A stretch of 64,000 nt of DNA, taken from the NCBI GenBank assembly GCA_965601975.1, contig OZ271856.1:1550001-1614000 (forward strand). Reading direction: 5' to 3'. Both the position numbers and the translations under genes were made by a program. Shown here in pieces: positions 25,485 to 34,780 of this stretch (positions within the stretch are counted from its first letter, which is position 1; every line of letters begins with the position of its first letter). The notes under the pieces were generated by a model that was given only the letters and a program-made list of their open reading frames with translations, made no database searches and was not told the DNA's origin. The stretch comes from JANQIO01 sp965601975. Its GTDB lineage: Bacteria; Pseudomonadota; Gammaproteobacteria; Pseudomonadales; Halieaceae.

Positions 25485-28400
25485 ATGACGATGCCGAGCC
25501 ATGATTGCGCCGAAGTCCGCGGCGAGTTTGTGTCACTCGACGGCGAACGCTACTACGCCATTCGCAATGTCGATAACCTGCCACCGTTCTTTATCAGCCT
25601 GGTGTCCGACAGCGACCACTGGCTGTTCATCGCGTCCAACGGGGGGCTGACCGCGGGCAGGGTGTCACCGGAAACCGCCCTGTTTCCCTATGTGACCGTC
25701 GACCGGATCTACGAGAGCCCCCCGCACACTGGCAGCAAGACCCTGCTCAGGGTCGAACACGACGGCAAGCCTGCCCTGTGGGAGCCCTTCAACCGGGAGC
25801 ACGACGGCCGCTATCTCGTCACCCGCAACCTCTACAAGAACACCCTGGGCAACAAGCTGCTGTTCGAGGAGTTCAATCACGACCTCGACCTGGCCTTCCG
25901 CTACGAGTGGATGACCAGCGACGAGTTCGGGTTTGTGCGGCGCAGCGAGCTGGAGAACCTCGGCGAAGCGGCGCGCACCGTGGAGGTGCTCGACGGGCTG
26001 CAGAACATCCTCCCCGCGGGGACGCCGCGGGTTACCCAGGCCAACTCCAGCTACCTGGTGGACGCCTACAAGTGGAGCGAGCTGGACGCCGCGACCGGGC
26101 TCGCATTTTTCACGCTGTTTTCAACCATCAGCGATCGCGCCGAGCCCAGCGAATCCCTGCGGGCGACCACGGCGTTCTGCCTGGGGCTGGAGGACTACCG
26201 GGTGTTGCTGTCGGCGAGCCAGCTCGACGTCTTCCGGCGCGGGGACACGCTGCTCCAGGAAACCGGCAAGCGCGGCGTTCGCGGCGCCTTCCTCGTCAAT
26301 ACCTCCGTGGCGTTGGCCGGGCAGACTTCGGCCCACTGGCAAATTGTGGCCAACGGCGAGCAGAGCCAGGCCAGCTGCGCAGACCTGTTACAGCAGCTTG
26401 GCGATCGGGGTGCCGTGACCGCCGCCGTTGCCGGCTCGGTGGAGGCGGGCTGTGATGGACTGGCCCGCATCATGGCGGCCGCCGACAGTGCCCAGCAGAC
26501 TGCCGAGGAAAATGTCTCGACCCACCACTACGCCAATGTGCTGTTCAATGTGCTGCGCGGCGGAATCTTCGACGATCAGTACCGGGTCGCAGCAGACCAC
26601 TTCAGCCGGCATGTCGAATCGTTCAACGCCGACGTCTTCCAGCGCCACCGCGCATTTCTCGACGGGCTGCCGGAATCGCTGGCGGGCGCCGAGCTGCGCA
26701 GCGCCGTCGCGGCGCAGGGGGACCCCCAGCTGGAACGTTTGTGCCACGAGTACCTGCCGGTTACTTTCGGGCGCCGTCACGGCGACCCCAGCCGCCCCTG
26801 GAACCAGTTTGCGATCCGCCTGAAAGACGAGCAGGGCAACAAGCTGCTGACGTACCAGGGCAACTGGCGCGATATCTTCCAGAACTGGGAGGCGCTGCTG
26901 CTCAGTTACCCCGACTTCGTCGAACACATTATCGCCAAGTTCGTGAATGCCTCCACCGCGGACGGCTACAACCCCTACCGGATCACCAGTGAGGGCATCG
27001 ACTGGGAGGTCGAGGAGCCCGACGACCCCTGGAGCTACATCGGCTACTGGGGCGATCACCAGATCATCTACCTGCTGAAGCTGCTGGAGCTGTCGCGGCA
27101 GTTCCATACCCACCGGCTGGGTGAGCTGCTGCAGCAGCCGATCTTCAGCTACGCCAATGTGCCCTACAAGATCAAACCGTTCGCCTCCCTGCTGGGCAAT
27201 GCCAAGGATACGGTGCACTACGATCACGAGCAGGCGGCGCGCATCGAGCAGCGTGTGGCGGCGCTGGGCGCCGACGGCAAACTGCTGCCGGATGCGTCGG
27301 GGGGTGTGTACCAGGTGACCCTGCTGGAAAAGCTGCTGGTGCCGCTGCTGTGCAAGCTGGGCAATCTGGTGGTGGACGGCGGCATCTGGCTGAATACCCA
27401 GCGGCCGGAATGGAACGATGCCAATAACGCGCTGGTCGGCAACGGCTTGTCCATGGTCACGCTGTACTACCTGCGCCGCTATGTTCGCTTCGTGCAGGAC
27501 CTGGTGGCAGAGCTGCCCGCCAGCGTGAACCTGTCTGCCGAGGTCGCCCGGTGGCTGGAGGACACCCGGAAGACGCTGAACGGTTCCAGGGCGAAGTTCG
27601 ATGGCACGCCACTCGAGGCCGGGGAACGGCACCAGCTGCTCACGGCATTGGGAGAAGCGTCGGAGCGATACCGGGCCAAAGTCTACGAGCAGGAGTGCCT
27701 GTCGGCCCCGGTCGCAACGGATCGCGGCGCAGTGGATGACCTGCTCGATGCCGCGCTGGCGGCCTTCGATCACAGCATCGCCACCAACCGGCGCGAGGAC
27801 CAGCTCTACGAAGCCTACAACCTGCTGAACCTGGGACCGGAGCAGGCCAACGTCGACAGGCTCTACCCGATGCTGGAAGGGCAGGTCGCCGCACTCAGCT
27901 CGGGCGCGATTCCGCCTGCGGAAGCCGCCGCGCTGGTCGAGCGTTTGTTCGACAGCGCGATGTTCCGCGCCGACCAGAACACCTTCTTGCTGTATCCGGA
28001 CCGCGAGCTGCCGCGGTTCCTGGAAAAGAATCGCGTGCCGGAGGAGGCGGTTATGGCGATTCCGCTGCTGGCCCAGATGCTGGGGCAGGGCGACCGGCGC
28101 CTGGTCGAGCAGGATGCTGTGGGAACCTATCGATTCAGTGCGGACTTCCGCAATGTCGGGGACCTGGATGCGCGGCTGGACAACCTGGGCGATGAATATG
28201 GCGCCGCAGTAAACGAGGCGCGCGACGCCCTGCGAGCGCTGTATGAGCAGGTGTTCAACCACCGGGCTTTCACGGGCCGCTCCGGCGGCATGTTCGGCTT
28301 CGAGGGCCTCGGCAGTATCTACTGGCACATGGTGGCCAAGCTGCTGCTGGCGGTGCAGGAGAACTTCTTCGCGGCGCGGGCCCAGGGCGCGGACGAGGCC

Positions 28401-28931
28401 ACCTGTGAACAGCTAGGGCGGCTTTACTACCGGGTTCGCGGCGGCATCGGATTCAACAAGACGCCGGCGGAGTATGGCGCCTTCCCGATGGATCCGTATT
28501 CGCATACGCCCGGCCACATGGGGGCGCAGCAGCCCGGCATGACCGGGCAGGTCAAGGAAGAGATCCTGGCGCGCTTCGGTGAGCTGGGCATCCAGGTGTG
28601 TTCGGGTGCGGTCTACTTCGACCCGGCCCTGCTTCGCGCCCGGGAGTTTGCCGACGGTGAATGCGCGTTCCGCTACCTCGATGTGGCGGGGGAATGGAAC
28701 GAGGTGTCGCTGCCGGCCGGAAGCCTGGCTTTCACCTGGTGCCAGGTGCCGCTGGTCTACACGCTGGACGAAGGTGCGGAACCTGCCATTACCGTGCACC
28801 TGGCCGACGGTGGGGAACAGGTCCTGGACAACCTGGTCCTGCCGTCGGACATTGCGGCGGAGCTGTTCAATCGCACGGGCCGGGTCCGACAGCTGTCACT
28901 TCGGTTGAACCGCGCACAGCTCATCGACTGA
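25485..28931 (+). CDS. 1148-residue conserved protein of unknown function, GH94-like features
   Basis: A very long soluble protein without signal peptide. The N-terminal 300 residues look beta-rich (FFISLVSDSDHWLFIASNGG, GGLTAGRVSPETALFPY, TGSKTLLRVEHDGKPALWEP). I recall homologous proteins of about the same length, especially in Bacteroidetes, carried as hypothetical. The middle is helical, and about residue 640 RPEWNDANNALVGNGLS recalls the DWNDG catalytic region of GH94 phosphorylases, so an alpha/alpha-barrel carbohydrate enzyme is possible. The remaining domains are unassigned. A weak promoter-like pair (TTGAGC 25383, TACCCT 25405) sits in the 150-base gap before it. Function not established. 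Confidence 0.7.
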   Translation: MTMPSHDCAEVRGEFVSLDGERYYAIRNVDNLPPFFISLVSDSDHWLFIASNGGLTAGRVSPETALFPYVTVDRIYESPPHTGSKTLLRVEHDGKPALWEPFNREHDGRYLVTRNLYKNTLGNKLLFEEFNHDLDLAFRYEWMTSDEFGFVRRSELENLGEAARTVEVLDGLQNILPAGTPRVTQANSSYLVDAYKWSELDAATGLAFFTLFSTISDRAEPSESLRATTAFCLGLEDYRVLLSASQLDVFRRGDTLLQETGKRGVRGAFLVNTSVALAGQTSAHWQIVANGEQSQASCADLLQQLGDRGAVTAAVAGSVEAGCDGLARIMAAADSAQQTAEENVSTHHYANVLFNVLRGGIFDDQYRVAADHFSRHVESFNADVFQRHRAFLDGLPESLAGAELRSAVAAQGDPQLERLCHEYLPVTFGRRHGDPSRPWNQFAIRLKDEQGNKLLTYQGNWRDIFQNWEALLLSYPDFVEHIIAKFVNASTADGYNPYRITSEGIDWEVEEPDDPWSYIGYWGDHQIIYLLKLLELSRQFHTHRLGELLQQPIFSYANVPYKIKPFASLLGNAKDTVHYDHEQAARIEQRVAALGADGKLLPDASGGVYQVTLLEKLLVPLLCKLGNLVVDGGIWLNTQRPEWNDANNALVGNGLSMVTLYYLRRYVRFVQDLVAELPASVNLSAEVARWLEDTRKTLNGSRAKFDGTPLEAGERHQLLTALGEASERYRAKVYEQECLSAPVATDRGAVDDLLDAALAAFDHSIATNRREDQLYEAYNLLNLGPEQANVDRLYPMLEGQVAALSSGAIPPAEAAALVERLFDSAMFRADQNTFLLYPDRELPRFLEKNRVPEEAVMAIPLLAQMLGQGDRRLVEQDAVGTYRFSADFRNVGDLDARLDNLGDEYGAAVNEARDALRALYEQVFNHRAFTGRSGGMFGFEGLGSIYWHMVAKLLLAVQENFFAARAQGADEATCEQLGRLYYRVRGGIGFNKTPAEYGAFPMDPYSHTPGHMGAQQPGMTGQVKEEILARFGELGIQVCSGAVYFDPALLRAREFADGECAFRYLDVAGEWNEVSLPAGSLAFTWCQVPLVYTLDEGAEPAITVHLADGGEQVLDNLVLPSDIAAELFNRTGRVRQLSLRLNRAQLID

Positions 28932-28986
28932 CCGCGCACGACCGATACTGGTAAGCTGTTTCGCCTCACACAAGCGAGACGGCTCC

Positions 28987-29664
28987 ATGGACTACGACTA
29001 CGACCCGATTCCCCTGCCGCACCGGCAGGACCTGTCACCGGCCGAGAGCCTGGCCAGGGCGAAGGTCTACTACGAATTTATCCGGCAGCGTCACTCCATC
29101 CGCCACTTCACCGATGAACCGGTGGAGCGCGAGGTGATCGAAACCTGTATCCGCGCTGCCGGCACGGCGCCCTCGGGTGCGAACCACCAGCCCTGGCACT
29201 TCGCCTGCGTCAGCGACCCCGCCACCAAGCACGAAATCCGCCTGGCGGCGGAGCAGGAGGAGCGGGAGTTTTACAATGGCAAGGCGGGCGACGACTGGCT
29301 GGACGATCTCGCGGACCTGGGCACCGACGCCAACAAACCGTTCCTGGAAACCGCCCCCTGGCTGATCGCCATCTTCCTCGAGCGTCATGGCCTCAAGGAG
29401 GACGGTAGCAAGCAAAAGAACTACTACACTGCGGAATCCGTCGGCATCGCCACGGGCTTCCTGATCAATGCCCTGCACCAGGCGGGCCTGGCGACCCTGA
29501 CCCACACGCCCAATCCGATGAAGTTCCTCAACCGCATCCTTGGCCGACCCAAGAGCGAGCGGCCCTACATCCTGCTGGTGGTGGGCCACCCGGCGCAGGA
29601 CGCCATGATCCCGCGGGCCGCGACGGTCAAGAAGTCGCTGGAGGAAATAGCCAGCTTTGTGTAG
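28987..29664 (+). CDS. Nitroreductase family flavoprotein
   Basis: 225 residues, FMN-dependent nitroreductase fold. RQRHSIRHFTDEPVEREVIE carries the FMN-phosphate Arg residues, APSGANHQPWHF the flavin/dimer motif, and PYILLVVGHP the late strand. The family uses NAD(P)H and FMN to reduce nitro groups, quinones or related compounds. Size and the ASRHSIRxF-type start resemble the iodotyrosine-deiodinase-like branch, but the substrate lid is not diagnostic. It is 55 bp downstream of the 1148-residue gene and convergent with the SDR. Confidence 0.87.
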   Translation: MDYDYDPIPLPHRQDLSPAESLARAKVYYEFIRQRHSIRHFTDEPVEREVIETCIRAAGTAPSGANHQPWHFACVSDPATKHEIRLAAEQEEREFYNGKAGDDWLDDLADLGTDANKPFLETAPWLIAIFLERHGLKEDGSKQKNYYTAESVGIATGFLINALHQAGLATLTHTPNPMKFLNRILGRPKSERPYILLVVGHPAQDAMIPRAATVKKSLEEIASFV

Positions 29665-29670
29665 AGGGTG

Positions 29671-30426
29671 TTACCAGGGCAGCTCTTTGCCCTGCCAGTC
29701 GTAGAATTTGCCGTTGTCTTCCGCGTCGAGTTTGCTGATCACGGCGGTCAGGCCGACGGCGCTTTGCTCCGGCGTGATATTGCCCTTGCCTTCGTTCATG
29801 TCGGTCTGCACATAGCCTGGGTGAAACACCACGAAGGTCACGCCTTCCTTGCCGAGGTCCACGGCCAGGGTCTGGTTGGCGCTGTTGAGCGCCGCCTTGC
29901 TGGCGCGGTAGCCCAGGCAGCAGCCCCAGGTGTTCATTTCCATGCTGCCCATCATGCTGCTGATATTGGCGAACACCTTGCGGTCGCCGGCTTTCACGTT
30001 GGGGTACAGTGCTTTGGTGACCCGGATGGGTCCGAGTGTGTTCACGTCCAGGGTGCGCTCGATCGCTTCCATATCCAGCTCACCGATGCCGCGCCCGCGA
30101 TCCAGCGCGACGCCGGCGTTATTGATCACGATGTCGATGGCCACGCCGTCCAGGGCTTTGGCCATCGCGTCGACGCTGGCCTGGTCGGTCACATCCAGCT
30201 GGACGACCCGCGCGCCGGTGGCCTTGAGTGCTTTTGCCCGCTCCGGCTTGCGCGCTGTGCCGATAACGTCGAAGCCGGCCTTGCTGAACTCCTCCGCCAG
30301 GGCCAGGCCGATGCCGCGGTTGGCGCCGGTGATCAACACGGTGCCCGCATCTTCGGCTCGAACAGGCAGCGCGGTGAGCAGGGACAGGAAAAGCACAACA
30401 AAAGTACTACGAAATACGCGATTCAT
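29671..30426 (-). CDS. Short-chain dehydrogenase/reductase with an apparent signal peptide
   Basis: 251 residues from ATG 30424-30426, with GGAGG 7 bases upstream. A cleavable-looking leader (MNRVFRSTFVVLFLSLLTAL then PVRAED) precedes a normal Rossmann start, VLITGANRGIGLALAEEF. NNAG and the catalytic YRASK are present. It is an NAD(P)-dependent carbonyl reductase of the classical SDR group, closest in style to sniffer-like/CsgA-like SDRs. Export would be unusual because the periplasm lacks free NAD(P)H. Either the leader is a membrane anchor or the enzyme is folded and carried out with its cofactor. Confidence 0.82.
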   Translation of the reverse strand: MNRVFRSTFVVLFLSLLTALPVRAEDAGTVLITGANRGIGLALAEEFSKAGFDVIGTARKPERAKALKATGARVVQLDVTDQASVDAMAKALDGVAIDIVINNAGVALDRGRGIGELDMEAIERTLDVNTLGPIRVTKALYPNVKAGDRKVFANISSMMGSMEMNTWGCCLGYRASKAALNSANQTLAVDLGKEGVTFVVFHPGYVQTDMNEGKGNITPEQSAVGLTAVISKLDAEDNGKFYDWQGKELPW

Positions 30427-30564
30427 GACATGGCCTCCGGGCATGTATTGTTGGAATTCAGCATAGCATTCCCCGTGATTGAGGACGCGTGTTCAGCCTG
30501 GTGGCCCAGACACACGAATAGGGGCTATGCTTCTTGCAGAATCTAATAATGTGGGGGAAAAGAG

Positions 30565-31818
30565 GTGAAACGCCAGCTTATTGCATGTTGTATCACCGCG
30601 GCAGTCTGCCACGCCATGCCGACCGCTGCCGGCGGCCTCTGGCTCAGCGAGTACAACCAGCCCACCATGGGGCGCGCTGGCGCGGGGGAGGCGGCCGGAG
30701 TGGGTAATGCCAGTGACGCTTTCTTCAATCCAGCGGCCATGTCGCGTCATGAGCAGTCCCAGCTTATGGTCGCTGGCGGCCTCATCGCGCCGACGGTGGA
30801 GTTCGATGTTGAAAGTGGGTCAGCGATCAACGGCAACGGGGATGGCGGTGATGCCGGTGAGCTGACGCCCAGCGCCAGCGTCTACTATACGCGCCCACTG
30901 AATGACCGCTGGACCTTTGGAGTCGGCGGCCTCGCCTTGACCGGTTCTGCGCTCGACTACAACGACGACTGGGTCGGGCGCTTCGAAGCCCAGGAGGTCA
31001 GCCTGATCGTGGTCGGCGCCGTGCCCTCACTGAGCTACAGGGTTACGGACAACCTGTCTGTCGGACTCTCGGTGCCGGTGATGTACTCGGACCTGGAGCT
31101 GGAAATTGCGGTCCCGGCCTTGTTGACGCCAAACCCACCGGTGCAGGGAGAGGGTGGGGCCGAGATCGACGGCGACGATGTTCAGGTAGCAGTAGCTGGC
31201 AGCTTCGCCTACGAATTCAACGAGCGCACCCGTATCGGTGGCAGGATCGTGTCCAGTTTCGAGTTCAAGTACGACGGTGAGATCCAACCAGAGTTTGTGG
31301 GCCGAGTGGGTCTGGAGACGGAACTTACCCTGGCTAGCCTCGCAAGGCTTGGGCTCGCCCACGACTTCGATGAGCGCTGGTCCGGTTTTGTGTCCCTGGG
31401 CTGGGACAACTGGAGCGAGATGGAAGAGGTGCTCCTCTCCACCGACTCCGGTGGTGCGGCGCTGCAGCGCAACTGGCAGGACACCTATCACTACGGCATT
31501 GGCGTCGACTACCGGATGAATGAGCGCTGGACGCTGCGCACAGGGATGGCCTATGACACCAACCCGATCGACGATGACGTGGACCGATCGGCGGATATGC
31601 CCATGGACGAACAGTTTCGTTTCGCCGTGGGGGCAGACTACAAGCGCGACAACGGGTCGGTAATCAGTTACAGCCTCATCTACGCGGACTACGGGGATGC
31701 CGAGCTGGACAACTCAGCATTCCAACCGTTGGCGGGCTTTACTGGCGAATATAGCAGCAACGAGATCTGGTTCTTCTCGGTGTCCTACAACATGCAGCGT
31801 GGCCGTTCACGGCGCTGA
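30565..31818 (+). CDS. FadL/OmpP1/TodX family outer membrane transporter
   Basis: 417 residues. The N-terminus has a signal peptide, followed by the family's hatch region (GLWLSEYNQPTMGRAGAGEA then AGVGNASDAFFNPAAMSR), which plugs the barrel. The rest is alternating beta-strand sequence ending in the C-terminal aromatic strand IWFFSVSYNMQRGRSRR. FadL-type channels take up long-chain fatty acids or hydrophobic compounds such as aromatics and steroids. GTG start with a strong GGGGGAAAAGAG ribosome site. It ends exactly where the convergent YSC84 gene ends. Confidence 0.9.
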   Translation: MKRQLIACCITAAVCHAMPTAAGGLWLSEYNQPTMGRAGAGEAAGVGNASDAFFNPAAMSRHEQSQLMVAGGLIAPTVEFDVESGSAINGNGDGGDAGELTPSASVYYTRPLNDRWTFGVGGLALTGSALDYNDDWVGRFEAQEVSLIVVGAVPSLSYRVTDNLSVGLSVPVMYSDLELEIAVPALLTPNPPVQGEGGAEIDGDDVQVAVAGSFAYEFNERTRIGGRIVSSFEFKYDGEIQPEFVGRVGLETELTLASLARLGLAHDFDERWSGFVSLGWDNWSEMEEVLLSTDSGGAALQRNWQDTYHYGIGVDYRMNERWTLRTGMAYDTNPIDDDVDRSADMPMDEQFRFAVGADYKRDNGSVISYSLIYADYGDAELDNSAFQPLAGFTGEYSSNEIWFFSVSYNMQRGRSRR

Positions 31819-32382
31819 CTACTCGTAGGTATTGAGCTTCTTGCTCTTCCAGTACTTGGTGCCCTGCAGCGTCGCCTGCAGAGCCAGGCCGTTCTCGGTC
31901 ATCTGGTAGATGGTGGCGCCGTCGACGATGGTGCCCGCGATGCTGCCCTCGTCGCCCTTGTCGCTGCTTTTGGCCGCCGCGTCCGCCTGGGCGGAGAAGT
32001 CCCAGCCATACTCGAGGAAGTTGTCCAGGGTCTTGCGGCTGTGGAACACGAACACGCCGCGGAAGTCCTTCACACCGAGTCCCAGGCCCACGCCGGCGGA
32101 ACCCATGTTCATGTAGGTGCGCTTGCCGCTGTCGTTATCGACCACCACGCCGTAGCCGCCACCGCCGGACAGGAAGATCACATTGACGCCGATGTTGGAA
32201 AACACGGCATAGCCCTCGGCTTTCTGGACCATTTCGCGGGTTTCCGGCTGCTCCTTGTACAGGCGCTCCAGCGTCCGGTCCGCTTCCTTGTTGATCTTGT
32301 CCCGCTTCTCGGCGTTCTTGTCAGCCAGGGCGGGTTGCGCCAGTAGCAGGGCGCAGAACAGGGTGGTCAAGTAGCGGGTCAT
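31819..32382 (-). CDS. YSC84/SYLF-domain protein, exported
   Basis: 187 residues with a signal peptide ending AQPALA. The SYLF (YSC84-like) domain is clear: KAEGYAVFSNIGVNVIFLSG, GGGGYGVVVDN, GSAGVGLGLGVKDFRGVFVF and a last IYQMTENGLALQATLQGTKY. In eukaryotes the domain binds phosphoinositides; bacterial versions are exported lipid-associated proteins of unclear role. It is 4 bp downstream of the LLM oxidoreductase on the same strand, so likely co-transcribed, though a functional link is not evident. Confidence 0.87.
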   Translation of the reverse strand: MTRYLTTLFCALLLAQPALADKNAEKRDKINKEADRTLERLYKEQPETREMVQKAEGYAVFSNIGVNVIFLSGGGGYGVVVDNDSGKRTYMNMGSAGVGLGLGVKDFRGVFVFHSRKTLDNFLEYGWDFSAQADAAAKSSDKGDEGSIAGTIVDGATIYQMTENGLALQATLQGTKYWKSKKLNTYE

Positions 32383-32386
32383 AGGG

Positions 32387-33250
32387 TCACTCCTTCAACT
32401 CCGGGATCAGCCTGGCGAAGCGGTCGATCATGGGCATCACCTCTTCGGGCTTGTCCCACATATCGATGGCCACGCCCACGGTGGCGCCTTCCACGCCCAG
32501 GTCCCGGTAGCGTTTCAATTTGTCGAGGTTGGAAGTGTCCATGATCTGTATGTTGATTGCTACCTGTGCAGGGTCGCGGCCGCAGTCTTCCACCATTTTC
32601 CTGAAGTCGGTCACAGCCTGCTCCGGGTCCGGTAGTCCGATGTCCACCGGGTACCAGCCGTCGGCCCAGCGGGCCGCGTGCTTGATGCCCAGCGGCCCCA
32701 TGGCGCCCATATAGATCGGCGGGCCGCCGGCCTGCAGGGGCTTGGGGTCTGCCCACACCGGGTCGAAGTCGATGTAGTCGCCGTGGTACTCCGCCTCGGC
32801 CTCGGTCCACAGGGCGCGGGTGGCCTCCACGGTTTCCCGCAGCACCGCGTAGCGCTTGCCGAACGGGTGCGGGCTGATATTGCTGAATTCCTCCTCGTTC
32901 CAGCCCACGCCGGTGCCGATGATCACGCGCCCTCCGGAGAGGCGATCGAGGCTGGCGATGGTCTTGGCCTGGGAGAACAGGTCCCGCTCCATCAGCAGGG
33001 CGATGCCGGTGCCCAGCCTCAAGGTCGTGGTCGCCGCGGCGGCCGCCATCAGGGACACGTAGGGATCCATCATATTGCGGTAGGGGGCAGGCAACTCGCC
33101 GCCCGGCGGGTAGGGGGTCTTGCGGGAACAGGGGATGTGGCTGTGCTCGCCGTACCACAGGGATTCGAAGCCGCGCTCTTCCAGGGCTGTCGCCAGTTCC
33201 GCGGGCGGCGGGTCTTTGGGCGTGTTCATCGAGCTGAACGCCAGGTGCAT
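32387..33250 (-). CDS. LLM-class (luciferase-like) flavin/F420-dependent oxidoreductase
   Basis: 287 residues from ATG 33248-33250, with GGAGG 8 bases upstream; the longer frame is not needed. It has a luciferase-like TIM barrel: MHLAFSSMNTPKDPPPAELA, FESLWYGEHSHIP, GTGIALLMERDLFSQAKTIA, LSGGRVIIGTGVGWNEEEF and the C-terminal VEGATVGVAIDMWDKP. This is the subgroup annotated as predicted F420-dependent (TIGR03619 type), although FMN use cannot be excluded. It should oxidise or reduce a small ketone or alcohol; substrate unknown. Confidence 0.85.
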   Translation of the reverse strand: MHLAFSSMNTPKDPPPAELATALEERGFESLWYGEHSHIPCSRKTPYPPGGELPAPYRNMMDPYVSLMAAAAATTTLRLGTGIALLMERDLFSQAKTIASLDRLSGGRVIIGTGVGWNEEEFSNISPHPFGKRYAVLRETVEATRALWTEAEAEYHGDYIDFDPVWADPKPLQAGGPPIYMGAMGPLGIKHAARWADGWYPVDIGLPDPEQAVTDFRKMVEDCGRDPAQVAINIQIMDTSNLDKLKRYRDLGVEGATVGVAIDMWDKPEEVMPMIDRFARLIPELKE

Positions 33251-33332
33251 AAATCTGCCTCCACGGATTGCAAGTGTTTCGAAACATACGGAAGATATGG
33301 ACCCCTCACAAGCACACGCACGGAGTCCTGTC

Positions 33333-34049
33333 ATGGCAATTCAAACCCGCTTGATCGAATACACCCACGAGGGCGAAACGCTGGAAGCGTTCCTGGCCTG
33401 GGACGAGATGCAGGCCGAACCGCGGCCGGGTGTCCTGGTTTCCCACGCCTTCCGTGGCCGTGAGGATTTCGAGTGCGATCGGGCAGTGGAGCTCGCCAAG
33501 ATGGGCTACGTGGGCTTTGCCCTGGACCTGTTCGGCAAAGGGGTAATCGCCGAGACCACGGAGGAGGCCTTCGAGCTGATGAACCGCTTCACCAACGACC
33601 GCGCGCTGCTGAAGCGCCGCCTGGGCGCCTGTGTCGAAGTGGCCCAGGGCCAGCCCGAGATCGACGAGCGCCGCCTGGCGGCCATCGGCTACTGCTTTGG
33701 CGGCCTCTGCGTACTCGATATGGCCCGCGCGGGCCTGCCCCTGGCCGGTGTCTGCAGTTTCCACGGGATTCTCGCCGCACCCGGCGAGCCCTCCGCATCC
33801 ATCGCCACGAAAATCCTGGTGGAGCACGGCTGGTCCGACCCGATGGTGGACCCGGATGCGGTGGTGGAGTTTGCAAAGGAAATGGACGCGTCCGGCGCCG
33901 ACTGGCAGCTGCACGCCCACGGCGGCGCGGTGCATGCTTTCACCAACCCCGATGCCAACGACCCGGATTTCGGGACGGTCTATCACGAGGCCGCCCAGCA
34001 GCGCTCCTGGCAATCGCTGGGTAACTTCCTTGGGGAGTTGTTCGGCTAG
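33333..34049 (+). CDS. Dienelactone hydrolase family protein
   Basis: 238 residues from ATG 33333, with GGAG 8 bases upstream. Alpha/beta hydrolase with the dienelactone-hydrolase nucleophile motif GYCFGGLC (Cys in place of Ser), a candidate Asp in HGWSDPMVDPD and the His in GGAVHAFTNP, matching the Cys-Asp-His triad. The family opens dienelactones in chlorocatechol breakdown, and many members act on other esters or lactones. No aromatic-ring pathway genes surround it, so the precise role is open. It is divergent from the LLM gene. Confidence 0.9.
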   Translation: MAIQTRLIEYTHEGETLEAFLAWDEMQAEPRPGVLVSHAFRGREDFECDRAVELAKMGYVGFALDLFGKGVIAETTEEAFELMNRFTNDRALLKRRLGACVEVAQGQPEIDERRLAAIGYCFGGLCVLDMARAGLPLAGVCSFHGILAAPGEPSASIATKILVEHGWSDPMVDPDAVVEFAKEMDASGADWQLHAHGGAVHAFTNPDANDPDFGTVYHEAAQQRSWQSLGNFLGELFG

Positions 34050-34063
34050 TCGAGCGCCGCTAG

Positions 34064-34780
34064 CTAATCGAGAGCTTCCGGCAACGGGTGCCCGCTGCGC
34101 TCCAGCACGTCGGCGGGTACCAGGCCCAGCAACACCACCCTGAGTCTCTGCGGGCCGTGGGCGCCTTTCACCAGGTGGCCGATGATGTCGCCGGTGCTGG
34201 ACGGGCCCGACACGAAGGTCACCCCGCGCGGCATATTTGCATCGCCGCGGTCTTCACGAATCGCTGCCCAGGCATCTTCCAGGCTGCCGACCAGGTCCCG
34301 CACATCCAGGATGATGATGTGATCCCTGCACAGCCAGTTGTTGGAGGCGGGATTGTCGCGGTTGCTGTACAACGCCAGTGAGCCTGTTTCAGCGATGCCG
34401 AAGCGTGCATAGCTGATGCTGACCGGGTCTTCCGGTTCCGCCGCGCCAAAGCGCACCAGCACGCCGCCGTCACGCCAGGGCAGGGCAGCCAGGCGCCGGT
34501 CATTGCCGGCCACCGCCCGGTGGCTGTTGTGTTCCACGTAGATAAAGCGGGCGATGCGTTTCACCGCCTCGGAGCGGCTGGCGGCCACGTCCAGGTCGAT
34601 CTTGTTGACCTTGAGCTGCTTCAGGAAATGCGCCAGGTAGTCGTCCTCATCCAGCGGCGTGACCGGCGCGCGACCGAAGGATGACAGCTCCTCGGCGATG
34701 GCCTCAGGATCAGCGCTGCCGTACTGGCGCTGGCGCAGGGCCCCCAGGATCTCGTAATCGGCGCCGGCGCGGTCACTCAT
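34064..34780 (-). CDS. lutC: L-lactate utilization protein LutC (LUD domain)
   Basis: 238 residues from ATG 34778-34780, overlapping the lutB stop by 8 bp. The LUD fold is recognisable: ISYARFGIAETGSLALYSN, LCRDHIIILDVRDLVGSL, GVTFVSGPSSTGDIIGHLVK and a final GAHGPQRLRVVLL. In LutABC this is the small subunit of the non-flavin L-lactate dehydrogenase that converts L-lactate to pyruvate. The N-terminal 60 residues are variable. Last gene of lutABC. Confidence 0.9.
   Translation of the reverse strand: MSDRAGADYEILGALRQRQYGSADPEAIAEELSSFGRAPVTPLDEDDYLAHFLKQLKVNKIDLDVAASRSEAVKRIARFIYVEHNSHRAVAGNDRRLAALPWRDGGVLVRFGAAEPEDPVSISYARFGIAETGSLALYSNRDNPASNNWLCRDHIIILDVRDLVGSLEDAWAAIREDRGDANMPRGVTFVSGPSSTGDIIGHLVKGAHGPQRLRVVLLGLVPADVLERSGHPLPEALD

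Noticed and set aside
26388..28328. Long minus-strand open frame (about 646 codons) inside the 1148-residue gene
   Set aside because: Codon-bias shadow; composition is not protein-like, while the plus frame shows recognisable conserved motifs.
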